Positions 11,129-23,733 of a stretch of 64,000 nt of DNA are shown here, one piece after another. The notes beneath the pieces are model-generated. The model was given only the letters and a program-made list of their open reading frames with translations. It made no database searches and was not told the DNA's origin. The translations under genes were made by a program, and so were the position numbers. The first letter of the stretch is position 1, and every line of letters begins with the position of its first letter. Origin of the DNA: Nymphaea colorata (taxonomy: Eukaryota; Streptophyta; Magnoliopsida; Nymphaeales; Nymphaeaceae); assembly GCF_008831285.2 (NCBI RefSeq), contig NC_045146.1, positions 5,156,972 to 5,220,971 on the forward strand, given 5' to 3'.

Positions 11129-12097
11129 TTTCCTATTCCTTTTATATTAAAGTCTTTCATCTTTTCCATTCTTACGAATATTTTCCTTCTATGATCTAAA
11201 GATCTAATTTTGTATTTGTCGACTTCATCAAAACCAAAAATCAAAGTAATGACCCAATATTGGGATTATGTTAGATGGTCTACAACTTCATTTCATTTTC
11301 AAAAGTTTTTCTCTATTCACAAAATATTTATAACAATTATGTAAATAAAAATGAAAAACTTAAATGTATGTGGTGATATGAATGCTTTGAGATGAATGTT
11401 ATAATAAAAATAAATGATTTGCTTTTAATTTTGTAGGATTAATGTATTTATACATCCACATTCACTTAAAATTACAAATAATCACAAACACATTTCTAAA
11501 AGAACTTAAGCAAGATCAGATTGAGCTCTAGTTAGGTAGTAACCGAATAAGAACAAATTCCTAAACTTACTTAAATTCTTAAAAGAACACTAAATCGACT
11601 TCAAAAGTGATTTTCAAAGGTTTCCAAATGATATTTGTAAAAGTTTCTTAATTCAAATTTTTTCAAATCAAAATATTTTACATTCTTAAATGATTCTTCA
11701 AAATTTTCTCAAAAAATTGGAACATCAAATCTTCAACACTTTTTCAAACATCACACCACATTTAGAATAAAAAAATTGTTTAAACAAAAAATGAAATGTA
11801 TCAAGAATAACCGTAGCCCTTAGATTTGTGACTACAGGTAAAGGCACCAATAACGGTCAATCTTCATATTGATGGGCGAGTCCCTTTCTCTCTCATTTCA
11901 AAAATAATTTTTTTCTGAAGCACTCCAAAAACCAAAATAGATTTTTAGATATGCAAACAGACATGAGAGATAGAATGGACAACAATTGACACAAACATTG
12001 GACATAATAGATAGTACAAACAAAAGAGAAAACATATACAAAGTGGACAAGACAGACAAAACAAATGTACATAAAACAAATTGCCAGATAGAAGGAA

Positions 12098-12183
12098 CAC
12101 TATGTTTTGTTCCTAAAACAATCACACAATGGATAAAAAGCACCATGTTTTGTTTCTAAAACAATCACACAATGAATAGAAAA
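12098..12183. repeat. 43-bp tandem duplication
   Basis: Two near-identical copies both contain ATGTTTTGTT(C/T)CTAAAACA; the second begins at 12141. It lies in a stretch resembling a non-autonomous DNA element, but no ends were found. Confidence 0.8.
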
Positions 12184-12514
12184 CACCACTCACAACACGA
12201 ATAGGATGATAGTGTGGTAGACAGGATGTCTTGTCCATTTTGTCTAGCAGGACAACTATCAAACAACCTTTAAGAGTGCGATTGGTAGATGAAACATGTT
12301 GTTCCAAGAACACCTTTTCCGTGGAAATAGGTGATATTCACCAAACGCTAGACAAAATAATATTTTGTCCTTGGAGAACACAAAAATGTGTTCTAGATTG
12401 CCCTGCCCTTAGAACCTGAGGCCATGCTCCTTTTTCAAAGCCCTTTCTAGAAACCAACCAAGGGCGACTTGCCATCATCTCCTTGTTTCTCTTGCTTTTA
12501 GCACTATTTTCAAT

Positions 12515-12541
12515 ATATATATATATACACGCACACACACA
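12515..12541. repeat. (TA)n(CA)n microsatellite
   Basis: A short TA run grades into a CA run. Confidence 0.85.
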
Positions 12542-12597
12542 CTCCGACTATCACTACTCTCGTGGGAAGGAGATTTCTTTGCTTCTGATAGTCATTT

Positions 12598-12624
12598 GTC
12601 TCTCTCTCTCTCTCTCTCTCTCTC
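12598..12624. repeat. (TC)n microsatellite
   Basis: About 13 TC units. Confidence 0.9.
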
Positions 12625-12855
12625 ATGAGGTTTCACTATCCTGTGTCACTGCTCTCATGGAAGGGGATTTCTTCACCTTTGCTTGCCATTGTTCATTGTT
12701 GTCATCTTACAACATCGTTGGCGTCTGCTGGTATGTGCAGTCCTGCAAGAGAGCATGGAGGCTTGATCTGCCTTTATCTTGCTGCGATTGGACCTATTTC
12801 TAGTGAGGTAGAATCAAGAAGTAACCATCCCCATAACATTTTTTACAGTTGAACG

Positions 12856-12937
12856 ATTTCCTCTCTTGTTGAGGCATCAACCAGTCAACTCAAGCCATTT
12901 CCTCTCTTGTTGAGGCATCAACTAGCCATCTCAAGCC
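12856..12937. repeat. 41-bp tandem duplication
   Basis: Two copies contain TCCTCTCTTGTTGAGGCATC and differ at a few bases. They lie in non-coding sequence. Confidence 0.85.
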
Positions 12938-13487
12938 ATTCTCAGTTTATCACTGCTAATAACCACAAATTGCCGCCTCAAGATCGACCATTAACCATTG
13001 CCAACAGCAGATATCGGTCCATTGCTGGAAGGAGACATCAGCCTTATCTTTTGACCTGGTTTGAGATATTCTTGATATAATTACTTTCTCCTATAAGATA
13101 CGCAGAGATCTGCTATTCCTTAGGCAGATTATATCCCTTTTCAAATTGTTTTCAGACTTTAGCATATGCTCGTTCATCCCTAATTATTATATTTTTTAGC
13201 ATAAATTAGATTTTGTCAGAACCAGCAATTTCCTAAGAAGTTTATCACCGTGATATAATATGAGCCACGTAATTGCTTCCATAAATATTGTAAAAAAAAA
13301 GTTCTTATTCTTGTGTTTTGATCTGTTTTAGTATTTTCATTTGCTTTAGATTTTCTTTGAATAATCCATTTTTTTGTCTACAACAGAGCGAGAGAGAGAG
13401 AGTTGTTTGTTGTTAGTTGGTGGTGAGTTTCTTTTATGGCAAATTAAATTTTATAACTTATAAATATAATTCAATCTATCATCTATC

Positions 13488-13509
13488 CAAACAAACAAAC
13501 AAACAAACA
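13488..13509. repeat. (ACAA)n microsatellite
   Basis: Five consecutive ACAA/CAAA units. Confidence 0.85.
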
Positions 13510-14089
13510 CGGGGTGGAGTTACAATTTGTCTACATGGACGAACTGTATGTTCTTAGGACACTTGTTCTAAGGATAAATGTTCTTAAAACACTTGTTCCT
13601 GCAACCAAACAGTACCTAAGGGAATGCAAGGGCAGTCTTGTCTAACTCACGAATAAGGAATGCCCAAGAAAAGTAAAGGGATCCCTCTTGCCACTTAGTG
13701 CTCAGCTTGAAGATCTCTCTTTTATGGGCCTTATGTTGAATGAGAAAAATATAGTTTGTCCTTATTAAACCACAACCTTGCTTTACTTTTCAAGCAGCTA
13801 ACCCATCATATGAAGCCTTCCATAGTAATAGTAACTTGGTCTACCATACAAGCTACGAAAATAGCATCAGCAAATAAAACAGACTGGGCTACGCACTTTC
13901 CTTTTGATGAGGCAAATTCAGTCAATTCCCATTTACAAGATCCTGACTATGGCTAGCAAAGATTGTGACTACAATAATAAATAATTAAGTGGACAATGGG
14001 TCTCACTGACAAAGCTTTTTTGGAACATGGAAAAAAGTCTCTTGCTCTCTCATGAAGAGACACTGGCAATGAGGTGGGTGAGACAAAAC

Positions 14090-14430
14090 CCATCACCTGT
14101 AGACCCAAGCCAAATGAAATCTCATGAATGAGTGCCCACTACTAATAAACTCCAAATTAACTTTATCCCAAACTTTGCTCAAATTTAGCTTCATACTGAT
14201 TTTTTGTCCCCCTGTTTTTACTAGGAGTTGAGCATATAATTGGTCAGAAGATATTTTTCTCTCAATATTCCTATTGGGCATTAAAGCATTTTGGTTGCTA
14301 CTTATGAATCTCCCTAGCATTGCCTACATTATTTGAGTCATATGTGCTATGCATGCTATAAATTTAAATATGTTATTGTACAATTCAATGAGCCTAAACT
14401 CGTTCAATTGCATCAACCCTTGATTTAGAC
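14090..14430 (-). pseudogene. LINE-type reverse transcriptase fragment
   Basis: On the minus strand the translation shows FRLIELYNNIFKFIA, then FISSNQNALMPNRNI, then MKLNLSKVWDKVNLEFI and RFHLAWV. These correspond in order to RT blocks of plant L1-like ORF2 (FRPISLCN.., LIS..Q.AFV..R.I, MK.D..KAYD...W.FL, GF...W). A stop lies between the first two. The catalytic YADD block is not seen downstream. Sequence up to about 15350 on the same strand may be more of the same element but is not recognisable. Confidence 0.6.
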
Positions 14431-15368
14431 TGTTCAGGGAAAGGTTTAGTTGCATCACTCATTTATAGTTAACCTTTTTGACAACTTTGTCCTCTTTAAA
14501 GAACTCCTGCATGGTTGTGGCAGTAGCTAATCCCTACAATGTTCCAACACTTTCGGCAGAAGGATGCTGGCCAGCAAACTTCCTCCTACGTAACCTCTTA
14601 GAAGAGCCTAACATTATTCTCCTCCTCAAAGATTGGACCCTCAACTAATATATCAAACAGATCCCTGCTACATTTGTCTCTCAAAAGAAGGTCGTTCAAG
14701 TACTTGTTACACACACGACATATTTTTCCTTGGTCTTAACCCATCTCTCCAATTCTATTCTTAGAGCATCAACCTTTAATGCAAGCATAATAAAACTTAG
14801 AAAATTTTTTCCCCTCAATTAGCTATTTAACCTTTGCCTTTTGATGCCAAAAGGCTTCCCCTCCATCCAATGACCTTCTTTGATTCCTCCTTTGTGAAAC
14901 ATTTAAATTCATGGTCGACCTTTTGTCCTACTTCTATCAGCTTTTGAGTTTGATCAAGCTGTCCTTGCATTCCCTTGATGTTCTCAATGATATAACAGAA
15001 TAGAGCTAGATTCTCACCCTTTTTTAGCGTTGGCCTATTGAACATTGTCCCTTCATCAAGCAGCTCAGATAAGACACTATTGATAGCAAGTTGTTAAGGG
15101 TCTCACAGGATAAATGATTGGGAGTGCGACCAATTTTGCCTTCATCCTTCTTGATAGCATTGAATTAGTCCTCAATACTATAGTAGGTGGGACCGATTCA
15201 CCAATGTTCTTAGTAAGGAGACTTAGATTCCTGTTCATTCTTAGCATATACTTGTGAAGATGAGTCCTTGTAATAGCCAGTTCAAGACCAGACAAACGAT
15301 CCATAAAAATACGGTCCAAAAAGAAACGGGGGCACAAAATATGCAAGAACACTGTGAGTTGATGCCAG

Positions 15369-15409
<41 letters not shown>

Positions 15410-16404
15410 CTGTCTCCTCCCCTTATTAATCGCTCTCGCTGGGTGAGAGAAGTTTTGGGTTTATGAGACCCTGTTTTGAGAGCGTGCGGTCATGAAGGAC
15501 AGGGAAAAGAGTCCTGCATCAAGAGTTTTGGTAGCAATGGTGAAACATATATAGAATCCTATCAAGTAGAAAAAATTAATATCCTTTAAACTCCTTATTC
15601 ATATTAGGTAAGCAAAGATTTTTGACTGATTAAAAGCCACATATATACATATATTAATGTGCTTTAGAGGAACTGTATTGTCTTCTTCATATCTGTACCA
15701 GGTCATTACTGGCTATAAAGAAAGAAATTAAGATTAGGTTTATGATGGCGTAAACTTATAAACGAAAAACTTGTTTGCGTCAAATCATGCAACTTTGTAA
15801 CAAGGAGCTTCTTCTTGTTTTTCTTCTTAGACTTGTTCTTTCGGGCACTGAATAATTAGAAGGGGATCTGTTCTTGTTCTTCTTAAATTTATTATTAATA
15901 TCATTTTTTGGCAGAAAAGAATTTTATAACAAAAAGATGTGGTGTCTTTGGCTACTTTTGCCACGCCACAAATAGAAATCACGCTGATTCATGGAGCCAA
16001 AGTACCCCTCATTGAATTAATGCTAGATCACGGTGTCATAGAAACTTAGCTGATTTATTATTGCTGTCTTAAATATTCAAAGTTGGCTGTAACTCAAAAT
16101 TGATGTCTTGATCTGTTCATAGCAACCCTCTTCATACTGAAATTTTGATTATTATATGTTTTCCTTCTTTTTGTTTTCCTGTTCTTTCTTGACAACACGC
16201 TCCTAAATCAGTCCAAAACACAGAAGGTAACAGTATAATTCAGTTCGGGAGATTTACTCGGCTTGTTCACTAACTAATTTAAGTGGAGAATCGATTTAAA
16301 CATTATGTAGACTAAAGCAAGCATGCAGTGCGAGCTATCGTACTTCTTACTAGCCTTGGCTTTTGTTGAAGCCAACTGAACCAACTAAGATGAGAATCAC
16401 TCCT
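14431..16404. other. Non-coding, possibly more of the LINE remnant
   Basis: Minus-strand frames at 14827-15352 could be the upstream part of a LINE ORF2 but show no endonuclease motif. A (TA)n run lies at 15369-15408. The rest is unremarkable AT-rich sequence. Confidence 0.45.
15369..15408. repeat. (TA)n microsatellite
   Basis: About 20 uninterrupted TA units. Confidence 0.9.
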
Positions 16405-16840
16405 GGGGATGTTAATGGATCAAATTTGGATAAGATATATCCTTAATCATATCCATTTTTTTATATATTCACAAATACAAATAAAGAAAAGTTAAATCTG
16501 ATTCTGAATCCAAAATCTGATTTTACAATCCAAAACTGATTTTCATATTCATATCCGAATCCAAATCCAAATTTTGAACTAAACGTTACCAATTTTCAAA
16601 ATGTAATAGCATTAGATATAGGATATTTGTCTAACAATTAATCCAATCCGAATCCTTATCTAAATCTGATCGGATATTTATGTATATAAGAATCCGATTC
16701 CAAATCTGATTGGATGTCATTTATTAAATCCAAATCCGATCCAATTTCTTAACTGGATATTAACTTTTTTTTTCCATATCCGATTTTTTCAAATCGGTTC
16801 GGTTAGACATCTGATTCAAATCGGATATATTGACATCCAT
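16405..16840. mobile_element. Non-autonomous fold-back DNA element (MULE-like MITE)
   Basis: The 436-bp element is flanked by a perfect 10-bp duplication AATCACTCCT (16395-16404 and 16841-16850). The ends are inverted: GGATGTTAAT at the left and ATTGACATCC at the right. The interior repeats motifs such as ATCCGAATCC and AAATCTGAT and has no coding potential. A 9-11-bp target duplication is typical of Mutator-like elements, which is the basis for the superfamily guess. Confidence 0.8.
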
Positions 16841-16850
16841 AATCACTCCT

Positions 16851-17740
16851 AAAATTTGCAATCGATATGTGTAATGTTGAATCGATCATAATGAGCTCAT
16901 CCTGATCCTCTTGCCAATTAGCCTTGTCATTAGTTGAAGCAAACTGCACTGGCTAAGAAGCGGATCATTCCCATGCTCCACAAAAGCGAAAGTAAAACGC
17001 ATTGAAATTTACGATTAATAGAAGAACAAAAACAATTGAGATTACAATGAATAAAAGAATAGTAATGTCGAATCGATCAGTGAAAAATGCTGTCTTTGTC
17101 TCTTGGAACGACACAAGTGGATGTCTTTAGACATCATATTTCAAATCCCAAGGCAAGAATATAAAAAATTAATCTAAAGTGATGATGGGTCTAAGGATTC
17201 AATGTAGTTGGTTGGGCTGACAAATGAGTGAAAATTTAATTGGTGGTTTGATTCTTGTGGATGTTATTCTCCGAAGCATTGGGATAAGGTGCGACGCCAA
17301 GTTGAAGGTGCATTGTTCCCACATTCGTGGTCCGATGCAACAACTAATTTGGAGGCAAGGGGAGGGACAGTTTTTAAGGGGTGAGGGAGAGCTTTGGCAT
17401 CTCATACCCCATATTGATAATTACATCCCCTTCATGTGTTTGGGATTTATAATGAGGTGCAGCTTCTTGCTGGTAGCTAGGGTCGAGGTTGCCTGTAAAA
17501 TGGTATACCTTGAATTAGATCTTCAGCTTGTGACCCTTGTGGCTAGCACATGGGCTTGTTTCACAAGGCACCGTAGGCTCTGCAAATTGGCCTGAGAACG
17601 GCTTGAGCTTTAGGCTGAGTCTACATTACCTTGTAGATCCGATACGACCTGCTGATAGGCTGATCCGTGCTCATTCCCATTTGCGTCGACAGTCGAGACG
17701 CGTTACCTGTGGCTTTCGCCGCCGCGCTGCCCACGTTGAC
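16851..17740. other. Non-coding upstream region of uL22m
   Basis: At 16918-16961 there is a diverged copy of 16349-16392 (TTAGCCTTG..TTGAAGC..AACTG). Reading frames at 17224-17595 and 17537-17911 resemble no family I recognise and are not supported. The distal part should contain the uL22m promoter. Confidence 0.5.
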
Positions 17741-17780
17741 GCAGCTCACTCATTCTTACTGTGTTCTTCTCATATCTCAA

Positions 17781-17790
17781 AAACCCTAAA
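17781..17790 (+). promoter_or_regulatory. Telo-box upstream of uL22m
   Basis: AAACCCTAAA lies about 200 bp before the start codon. The AAACCCTA telo-box is common in promoters and leaders of plant ribosomal-protein and other translation genes, which fits the gene downstream. Confidence 0.6.
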
Positions 17791-17989
17791 CCCCTCTACA
17801 AGGCCGTCCCCAACTCCTCTGCTTCGATTTCTGCCATCCTCGAAACGGAAATCATCTCATCTACATCCTTGTTTTGTAAAAAGAAACCATCGAATCACTT
17901 CTTACCCGTAGGTGGTATTGCGTCGATCAACGCCTGATGGAGTCTGTTGGGAGCTGACCCTGTGGTCTGAGTTACACGTTTCTGAAACG

Positions 17990-20900
17990 ATGGCGGGTTG
18001 GTATAAGCATCTGCAGGCCGTCCTGCGTCAGATTTCCAGCCGAAACGTACACAAGTTCCAGGCACCCACCAATCATTTTGGTGCATCTGCAAGATTTTCC
18101 CCTTTACTTGGTAACCCATTGGTATCTTGGTCTATTGATAGTTTCTTGTCGTCATTGGTCTCTTTGATGTTGGCCATTGACAAATCTTTCTGTTTTGGTT
18201 CGTTTCTATTTGCCTAATTTTGAATATCGTTCACCTTAGAGTGTTCTTTGGCTTCGTGTCTGCAAAATCTCTCTGTTGCGTGTTGTTGGTGTTCGACCAA
18301 TTTGCAATGTTTGATTTCTAATGGTATAATTTGGTGTGCTTTGATATGTTGAGCCAATGTAGATGTTCGGTCATCGGTTCTTCTGTAAGATACAAATGGC
18401 CTGTTGGTCATTCTGTATGTTGCTGTTCGGCGTTGATTCGTCTTTCGCTGCCTGTTAAACTTCGCTATTCATGGATCTCTGATTTACGTCTGTTGGTGTT
18501 TGTTTGCAGTGCTGTTCCATTTTGCTACTTATTATTGATCTGTAGATCTGGAACTTACTAAATATCTCTCTTTTTGATATTCGGGTGTAGAAATCAAGAA
18601 TTGAGAGAGAATTAGCGAGTCAAGGAATGAACGGGAACAGATCAGAGTTTTCAGAGTCCAAAAGATCACCTCTCACATTGATCTTTTCATATACATACAT
18701 GTTACAGCTTGATACAGAATTCTACACTCTTCTACAGCTTAGTCACTAACTGCAATTTGTATATCAGCTTACTGATTTGCTGAACTATCTATATGCACTC
18801 CTTCTACACTTAACATGGTGTATTAGAATGTTATGTACTAATATATACAACAACATCACAAAATTGCAACGTTCATATGTCATATTTTGTGGATACAGCT
18901 AAAACGGGGTGCTAGGCACTGGTCCCGTTGGTACTGGTTTTCAACATCATATAGTTATTGTTAACTACATGGATCATGTAAGTTATACCCACCGTTGTGT
19001 TGATTAAAGGTCGTGCTATTTTGGCAGGGCATCCTTCTTCTCTACAAAGCACATTAGCTTTTCCGTCTGGGCAGATCCAGCAGCCATTTTACTACTATCT
19101 GCAACGCTTGGTAATAATCTGGACCTATCTCTTTCAGATTGAAGGAATACTTGGTTCGTACAAATAATTTGACTGTGGATGTTGTACATGATTCTTCTGG
19201 CTGTGTGAGTGGAGTTGCCAAGTGTAGCGGTTATGCTGATTGGCATGATTTTTTACGTAGTAAATTTCCATAATGGTTAATATGGGTTTCATGCTGTCAT
19301 AGTGGCACCCTATGCAGCTTGTTTTTTTTTTCCCCTCTGGAGATTACTACATCTTAAAGGCAATATTTGCTGTCTATGTGTTCAGCTTGCTACTCCTTGT
19401 ACTATGAACCATCCGTGTATGTTTTGCATGCTTACTTGCACTGATGGATTGGTCATGAATTATTGAAGGGAGTTTCCAGTTCACGGCAATTTCTGGCTGA
19501 GGCGTCAGCTGATGCAAATATACAGCCCATCTCTTCCCCTTTAACACCGCTACTGGGGTCAACTGGGAAGGAGAAAAGTGATGCTGTGGTTAGCAAACCC
19601 AGCAGAGTCCAAGCAGTGCTAAAAGGAATCAAACAGGTGAACGTGCACCTTCTTTCTGCCTTTTCTTTTCTAAGGTTCATGACTATTTTATATTTATATA
19701 CCTTTTTTTCTCCATAATTCTTTTTCATTGAACCATGTTGCTACAGATTGTATGTGTATTTTTACTTCTCTTTTCTGTTTTTCTTTGGATCTATTTCCTT
19801 TAGAATCCATGTGGAGGCCACATGATAAAAATTAACCAGTTGCAATTGGCAACTATGGTAGTTAAATGCGACTGCATAAAGCTGTTTGCAGATTCCTATT
19901 GTATTAGTCCCAGTATTAGAAGAAATCTGGTATTTGCTTAAGATACAACATGTTCGGTGATGTGAAGGGTTGAAACTTGAAAGACATAAAACAGTTAGAC
20001 ATGGATGGGGCTATGCTTGATGATGTCTAACCTGCAAAATAGAAGAGAATAGAATATATTCAGCATATACTAGAGGAGGATGGTCTTAGTGTCTATTGAT
20101 GCATGTAGGGCCCATGAAGTTGTTTCCAAGGCAGATCGGTTGCACAATATGTTAACCATAAAATTACTCGGAAATTCTTTGGCTTGATATGGGGCGTAAG
20201 GAGCATGTTAGATACCAGACTCCTTGGAATGCCTAGTTTCATTCTTAGGAATCTGATTTCTAAGTAGAGTATGGAGAAAAATGCTGGTGAAGTCCATTAA
20301 AGAGCGTAGACAATAATTTTTTGAAAAGGTTCAGAAAAACACGTACACAAAATCTCACGATTTTTTTAGAAAATAATGAGAAAATATCCGACTAATGAGA
20401 AGACATAAAGAATATCTGACTGAACTTAGAAACTTACAAGCTCCTCTCTTGCACAAAGTGGAAAAAATTGAAATAACATTGTTAGGAAAAAAAAAATATC
20501 ATGTGCTGGAGGAACATTGCATGGAGGTCACCCAGCTTTCTTGGTGAAAGTGAGGGCTCAAAAGCCCTTATCATAGTTAAGTTTCCCTTTTTACCATTAA
20601 AAGAAAAACACTAGTTCAAAAGTGCCCTTATTATACCTTTTTTAACATATAATGCCCCTTTTTGAAAAGAAAAAAGTGCACGTGTCTGTTCAAGGTTTTA
20701 TTTTTTATTTTTTCAAAATGGCGAGACCACTCTCATTTTAGCATGTGATTAAAATAAATGAAAAAATTGTGATAAAAAAGCTATAAAATCGCGATAATAA
20801 TGCAACAAGTGTACTATCTATGTCACATAGTTTTAGGTACGGGTGCCGGTATGGGTATGGGGATACGGCCACACACACACACACACACATATGTATATAT

Positions 20901-22430
20901 AACAAAAAGTAAGATTTTAAACAAACAAAACAATATAAAAGTCGTGGAAAATCCTGCTGAATAGGTGGAGTTAGACCACCGAAAACATGAACAGCCCTTT
21001 AGTGTCTGTCAAGGGCTTTTCATTTTCATTGTATATACATGATAGTTCAAAATAAAACCTAATTAGTGGACAAAAATAGACTTGGTCAGAAGTTGGACTC
21101 TTGGTGCTTTTTACGGTAAAAGAAATTTAATTTTCAATGTCTGCATACACTCATTTAGATATGGGTTATTTAGCCATAGTATGTCAGAGACTCAGATGTA
21201 CCACGTATGGTGCATGTACCTTGTTTAATGAAGATTTGTCTAGGAACGTCATGCAGAAGTGGACTCGACAGGATTACAATTCTCTCAATGGAAAAAAGTT
21301 ATAAACTCACAATCTTATTTGCAAATATGAAAATGCATATTACTTTTCCCTTTTACGGATAATACTTTGAAAAGCGAGATTTACTTCTTTACTTTTTGTT
21401 CTAATTGTTTGAATGCTTACATCTATTCTTATTTATACATATCAATTTAACCACTTCCCTAACTATTACCTTTAATCCTGGGGACGAGGTTACAGTAACC
21501 ACTGCAGATTATTGATTCAAAGGTTCAAATATTGGAAGTTTTGATATTGAATTTTGAAATTGACCTGGATCTTTCCCATTTTTGATGGATTTAGATCTAA
21601 ATTCCAACGTTTGAAACTCTATAAAATTTGCTTTCTGACACTGATTTTAATTGTAGGTCTAATATGCATAATGAATCTGATTCTGTCTTAGCATGTACTT
21701 TTAGAGTCCAAAGAAAGTAAATTTGGTGGCAGCCCTGGTTCGCGGTATGCGCGTGGAAGATGCATTGTTACAGCTGCAAGTGACAGTGAAACGGGCTTCT
21801 AAGACTGTCTATAAGGTACCACTATGTCAAGCCGAAAGAACTATGTCATATTTCATTGGAAGTAACTGAGCTGTACCTTTGATGGTGTTAGCCATTACTA
21901 GTCCAAGTCTATGGTGTGTCAGGGGTGCTGCTATTGCTAAGATTGTTCATGGAGCTGACCAAAAATCTATAATTCAGGTTATACGTTCAGCTCGTGCAAA
22001 TGCAACACACAATCATGGCCTAGATTCTGATCGCCTTCTAGTAGGTAAACAACTATTTTCTGTAGTCTGCATTTGTATGAGAATTCAATTTTTAGACTCT
22101 GATTAGTACTATTTTTTATCCTTGTTTTCATTTGAGTTCTCATTTTCAACAGCTGAAGCATTCGTTGGTAAAGGGTTCTATAAGAAGAGAACTTCTTATC
22201 ATTCCAAAATGAGACATGGAATTAAAGTGAGACCAGAATGTAGATTGACTGTTGTTGTGAGAGAAATCAGCCCTGAAGAAGAGGCTGAGATAGCCAGGCT
22301 TCGGGTCAGTAAATTCAGAAAGCTGACAAAGCGTGAGAGACAGCTAGTTCCTCATAAGCTTATAGAGACAACACCAAGATGGCATCGCAAGCGCAAAGGT
22401 GATGAGCCAGCTGCAGGTGTTACGGCATGA
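17990..22430 (+). CDS. Mitochondrial large-subunit ribosomal protein uL22m (L22/L17 family), six exons
   Basis: The inferred exons are 17990-18110, 19028-19110, 19469-19636, 21705-21815, 21978-22044 and 22153-22430. All introns are GT-AG, the phases agree, and the total is 828 nt (275 aa). The protein starts MAGWYKHLQAVLRQ, a basic N-terminus consistent with a mitochondrial presequence. A low-complexity linker follows, then the L22 fold from about residue 112 (RVQAVLKGIKQ) through SPKKVNLVAALVRGMRVEDA and SARANATHNHGLD to AEAFVGKG. The C-terminal extension (GIKVRPECRLTVVVREISPE, RKLTKRERQLVPHKLIE) is typical of plant mitochondrial copies. In the ribosome uL22 binds 23S-like rRNA and lines the exit tunnel. 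An upstream in-frame GTG is not used; ATG 17990 matches the family start. Exons 1 and 2 are the least certain because this region is poorly conserved. No lesions are seen. Confidence 0.92.
18586..18830 (+). repeat. Truncated LTR plus PBS-like stub in uL22m intron 1
   Basis: The sequence begins TGTAGAAATCAAG and ends ACACTTAACA (18815). It is followed at once by TGGTGTATTAGA, a decayed match to the TGGTATCAGAG primer-binding site. Size (230 bp) and layout fit a copia-type LTR with its element lost. No target duplication was found. Confidence 0.5.
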
Positions 22431-22506
22431 TCATGTAGCTTGCTTCTTGCTGTTGGAAAATAACCATTTCTTGTTCACTGTGGTCGGTAGTGATTTTGCT
22501 TTTCTT

Positions 22507-22535
<29 letters not shown>
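22507..22535. repeat. C homopolymer of 29
   Basis: An unbroken run of 29 C lies 77 bp after the uL22m stop codon, probably within its 3' UTR. The length may be affected by sequencing slippage. Confidence 0.9.
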
Positions 22536-22537
<2 letters not shown>

Positions 22538-23635
22538 AAAGAGCCCATCTGCAAGGCAATGCTCCATCGTTTTCCTGCAAATTTAGTGAGAGAGTATCAG
22601 AAACATTTTCTTGACAATCAACCTTTTTTTTTCCATAGTTGAGCTTGGGTTGGATAGTCAGTTTATACCAAAAGTGGCAAGACTATCAGTTTCTGCCAAG
22701 CATAACGACTGGAATATTGAAATATTAAACTCTTGCCTTCCTTCAACTTGAAATCTTAAAATGGAACGGCCTTTATAAGTTGATGGTGCTCTTGGGGAAA
22801 GTATCACAGTATTATGATGAGTTTGTCTGTTCAATATTGCCAAAAGAGTGAGTACCAAACAGGGGATTGGGCTTAAATACCTTCAAGCTGGAACATGTTG
22901 CCAAACTTAACCCAGCGTTGTATTTCGAGAGAGAAAAATTTCATTTTAAAATTAACATGCTTGTGTAGTAGTATGAACTTGATAGATGAAATGGGAACAA
23001 TTTGGTTCTTGTGAAATTTTAGTTGTTTTTACCAAATGCCAAGAAAAATTTGTAACCTATTTAGGAGGCAGTAATTTGTTTATGTTCTTGATGACACTCG
23101 GATTCATGTTGGCAAGCGGTGAAGAGCCTAATATGTTTTTGAAATATTTAATTTATTCCAGTAGATTTTTATTAAATGTCAAACACTAACGTTATATTTA
23201 TTTACGTATCAAGATACCATGTCATGTGTAGCGAAAAAGGGTTTTGAGTACAAACTCTATGCAACATTAGTCCACACGTGCACCGGCGTACACACACGTC
23301 AGTTATACAGAAAGCTAATTGCACATCGATTATGAAATGGACATAAAAATTTGCTTAAATTTGACATTATAATTTGATTTAACATTGATTTTCCTTTTAC
23401 AATCATACTTTAAATCAAGTTCTCTGAAAATTCATTCAGTATTTTTGTTATATCAGGTTTTTGTGTGCTATATATTATTTGTTAGCGTATTATCTTTATC
23501 ATTTAGTCACCTGATTGAATAGTTTTAAGGCTTGGAACAATAAAATTGCTTAATTGAGACGTCAGCATTTTGAAATACGACTTGGCTACTATATTTTCAA
23601 CTTAAAATCTGTTATATAATCTCTTAATTAAAAAG

Positions 23636-23636
<1 letters not shown>

Positions 23637-23731
<95 letters not shown>
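23637..23731. repeat. (TA)n microsatellite, 95 bp
   Basis: An uninterrupted alternating T/A run, the longest in the window. It can form cruciforms and is prone to length variation. Confidence 0.95.

Positions 23732-23733
<2 letters not shown>

Larger units (their letters stand above)
10721..13755. other. AT-rich non-coding tract with microsatellites
   Basis: No gene is recognisable. The tract holds TA/CT microsatellites near 11000, 11110, 12520 and 12600, a 43-bp tandem duplication (12098-12183) and a 41-bp tandem duplication (12856-12937). Short ORFs are interrupted and low in complexity. Confidence 0.6.

Noticed and set aside
17224-17911. Two overlapping plus-strand frames upstream of uL22m
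   Set aside because: They match no family, start at unconvincing positions and overlap the presumed promoter and leader.
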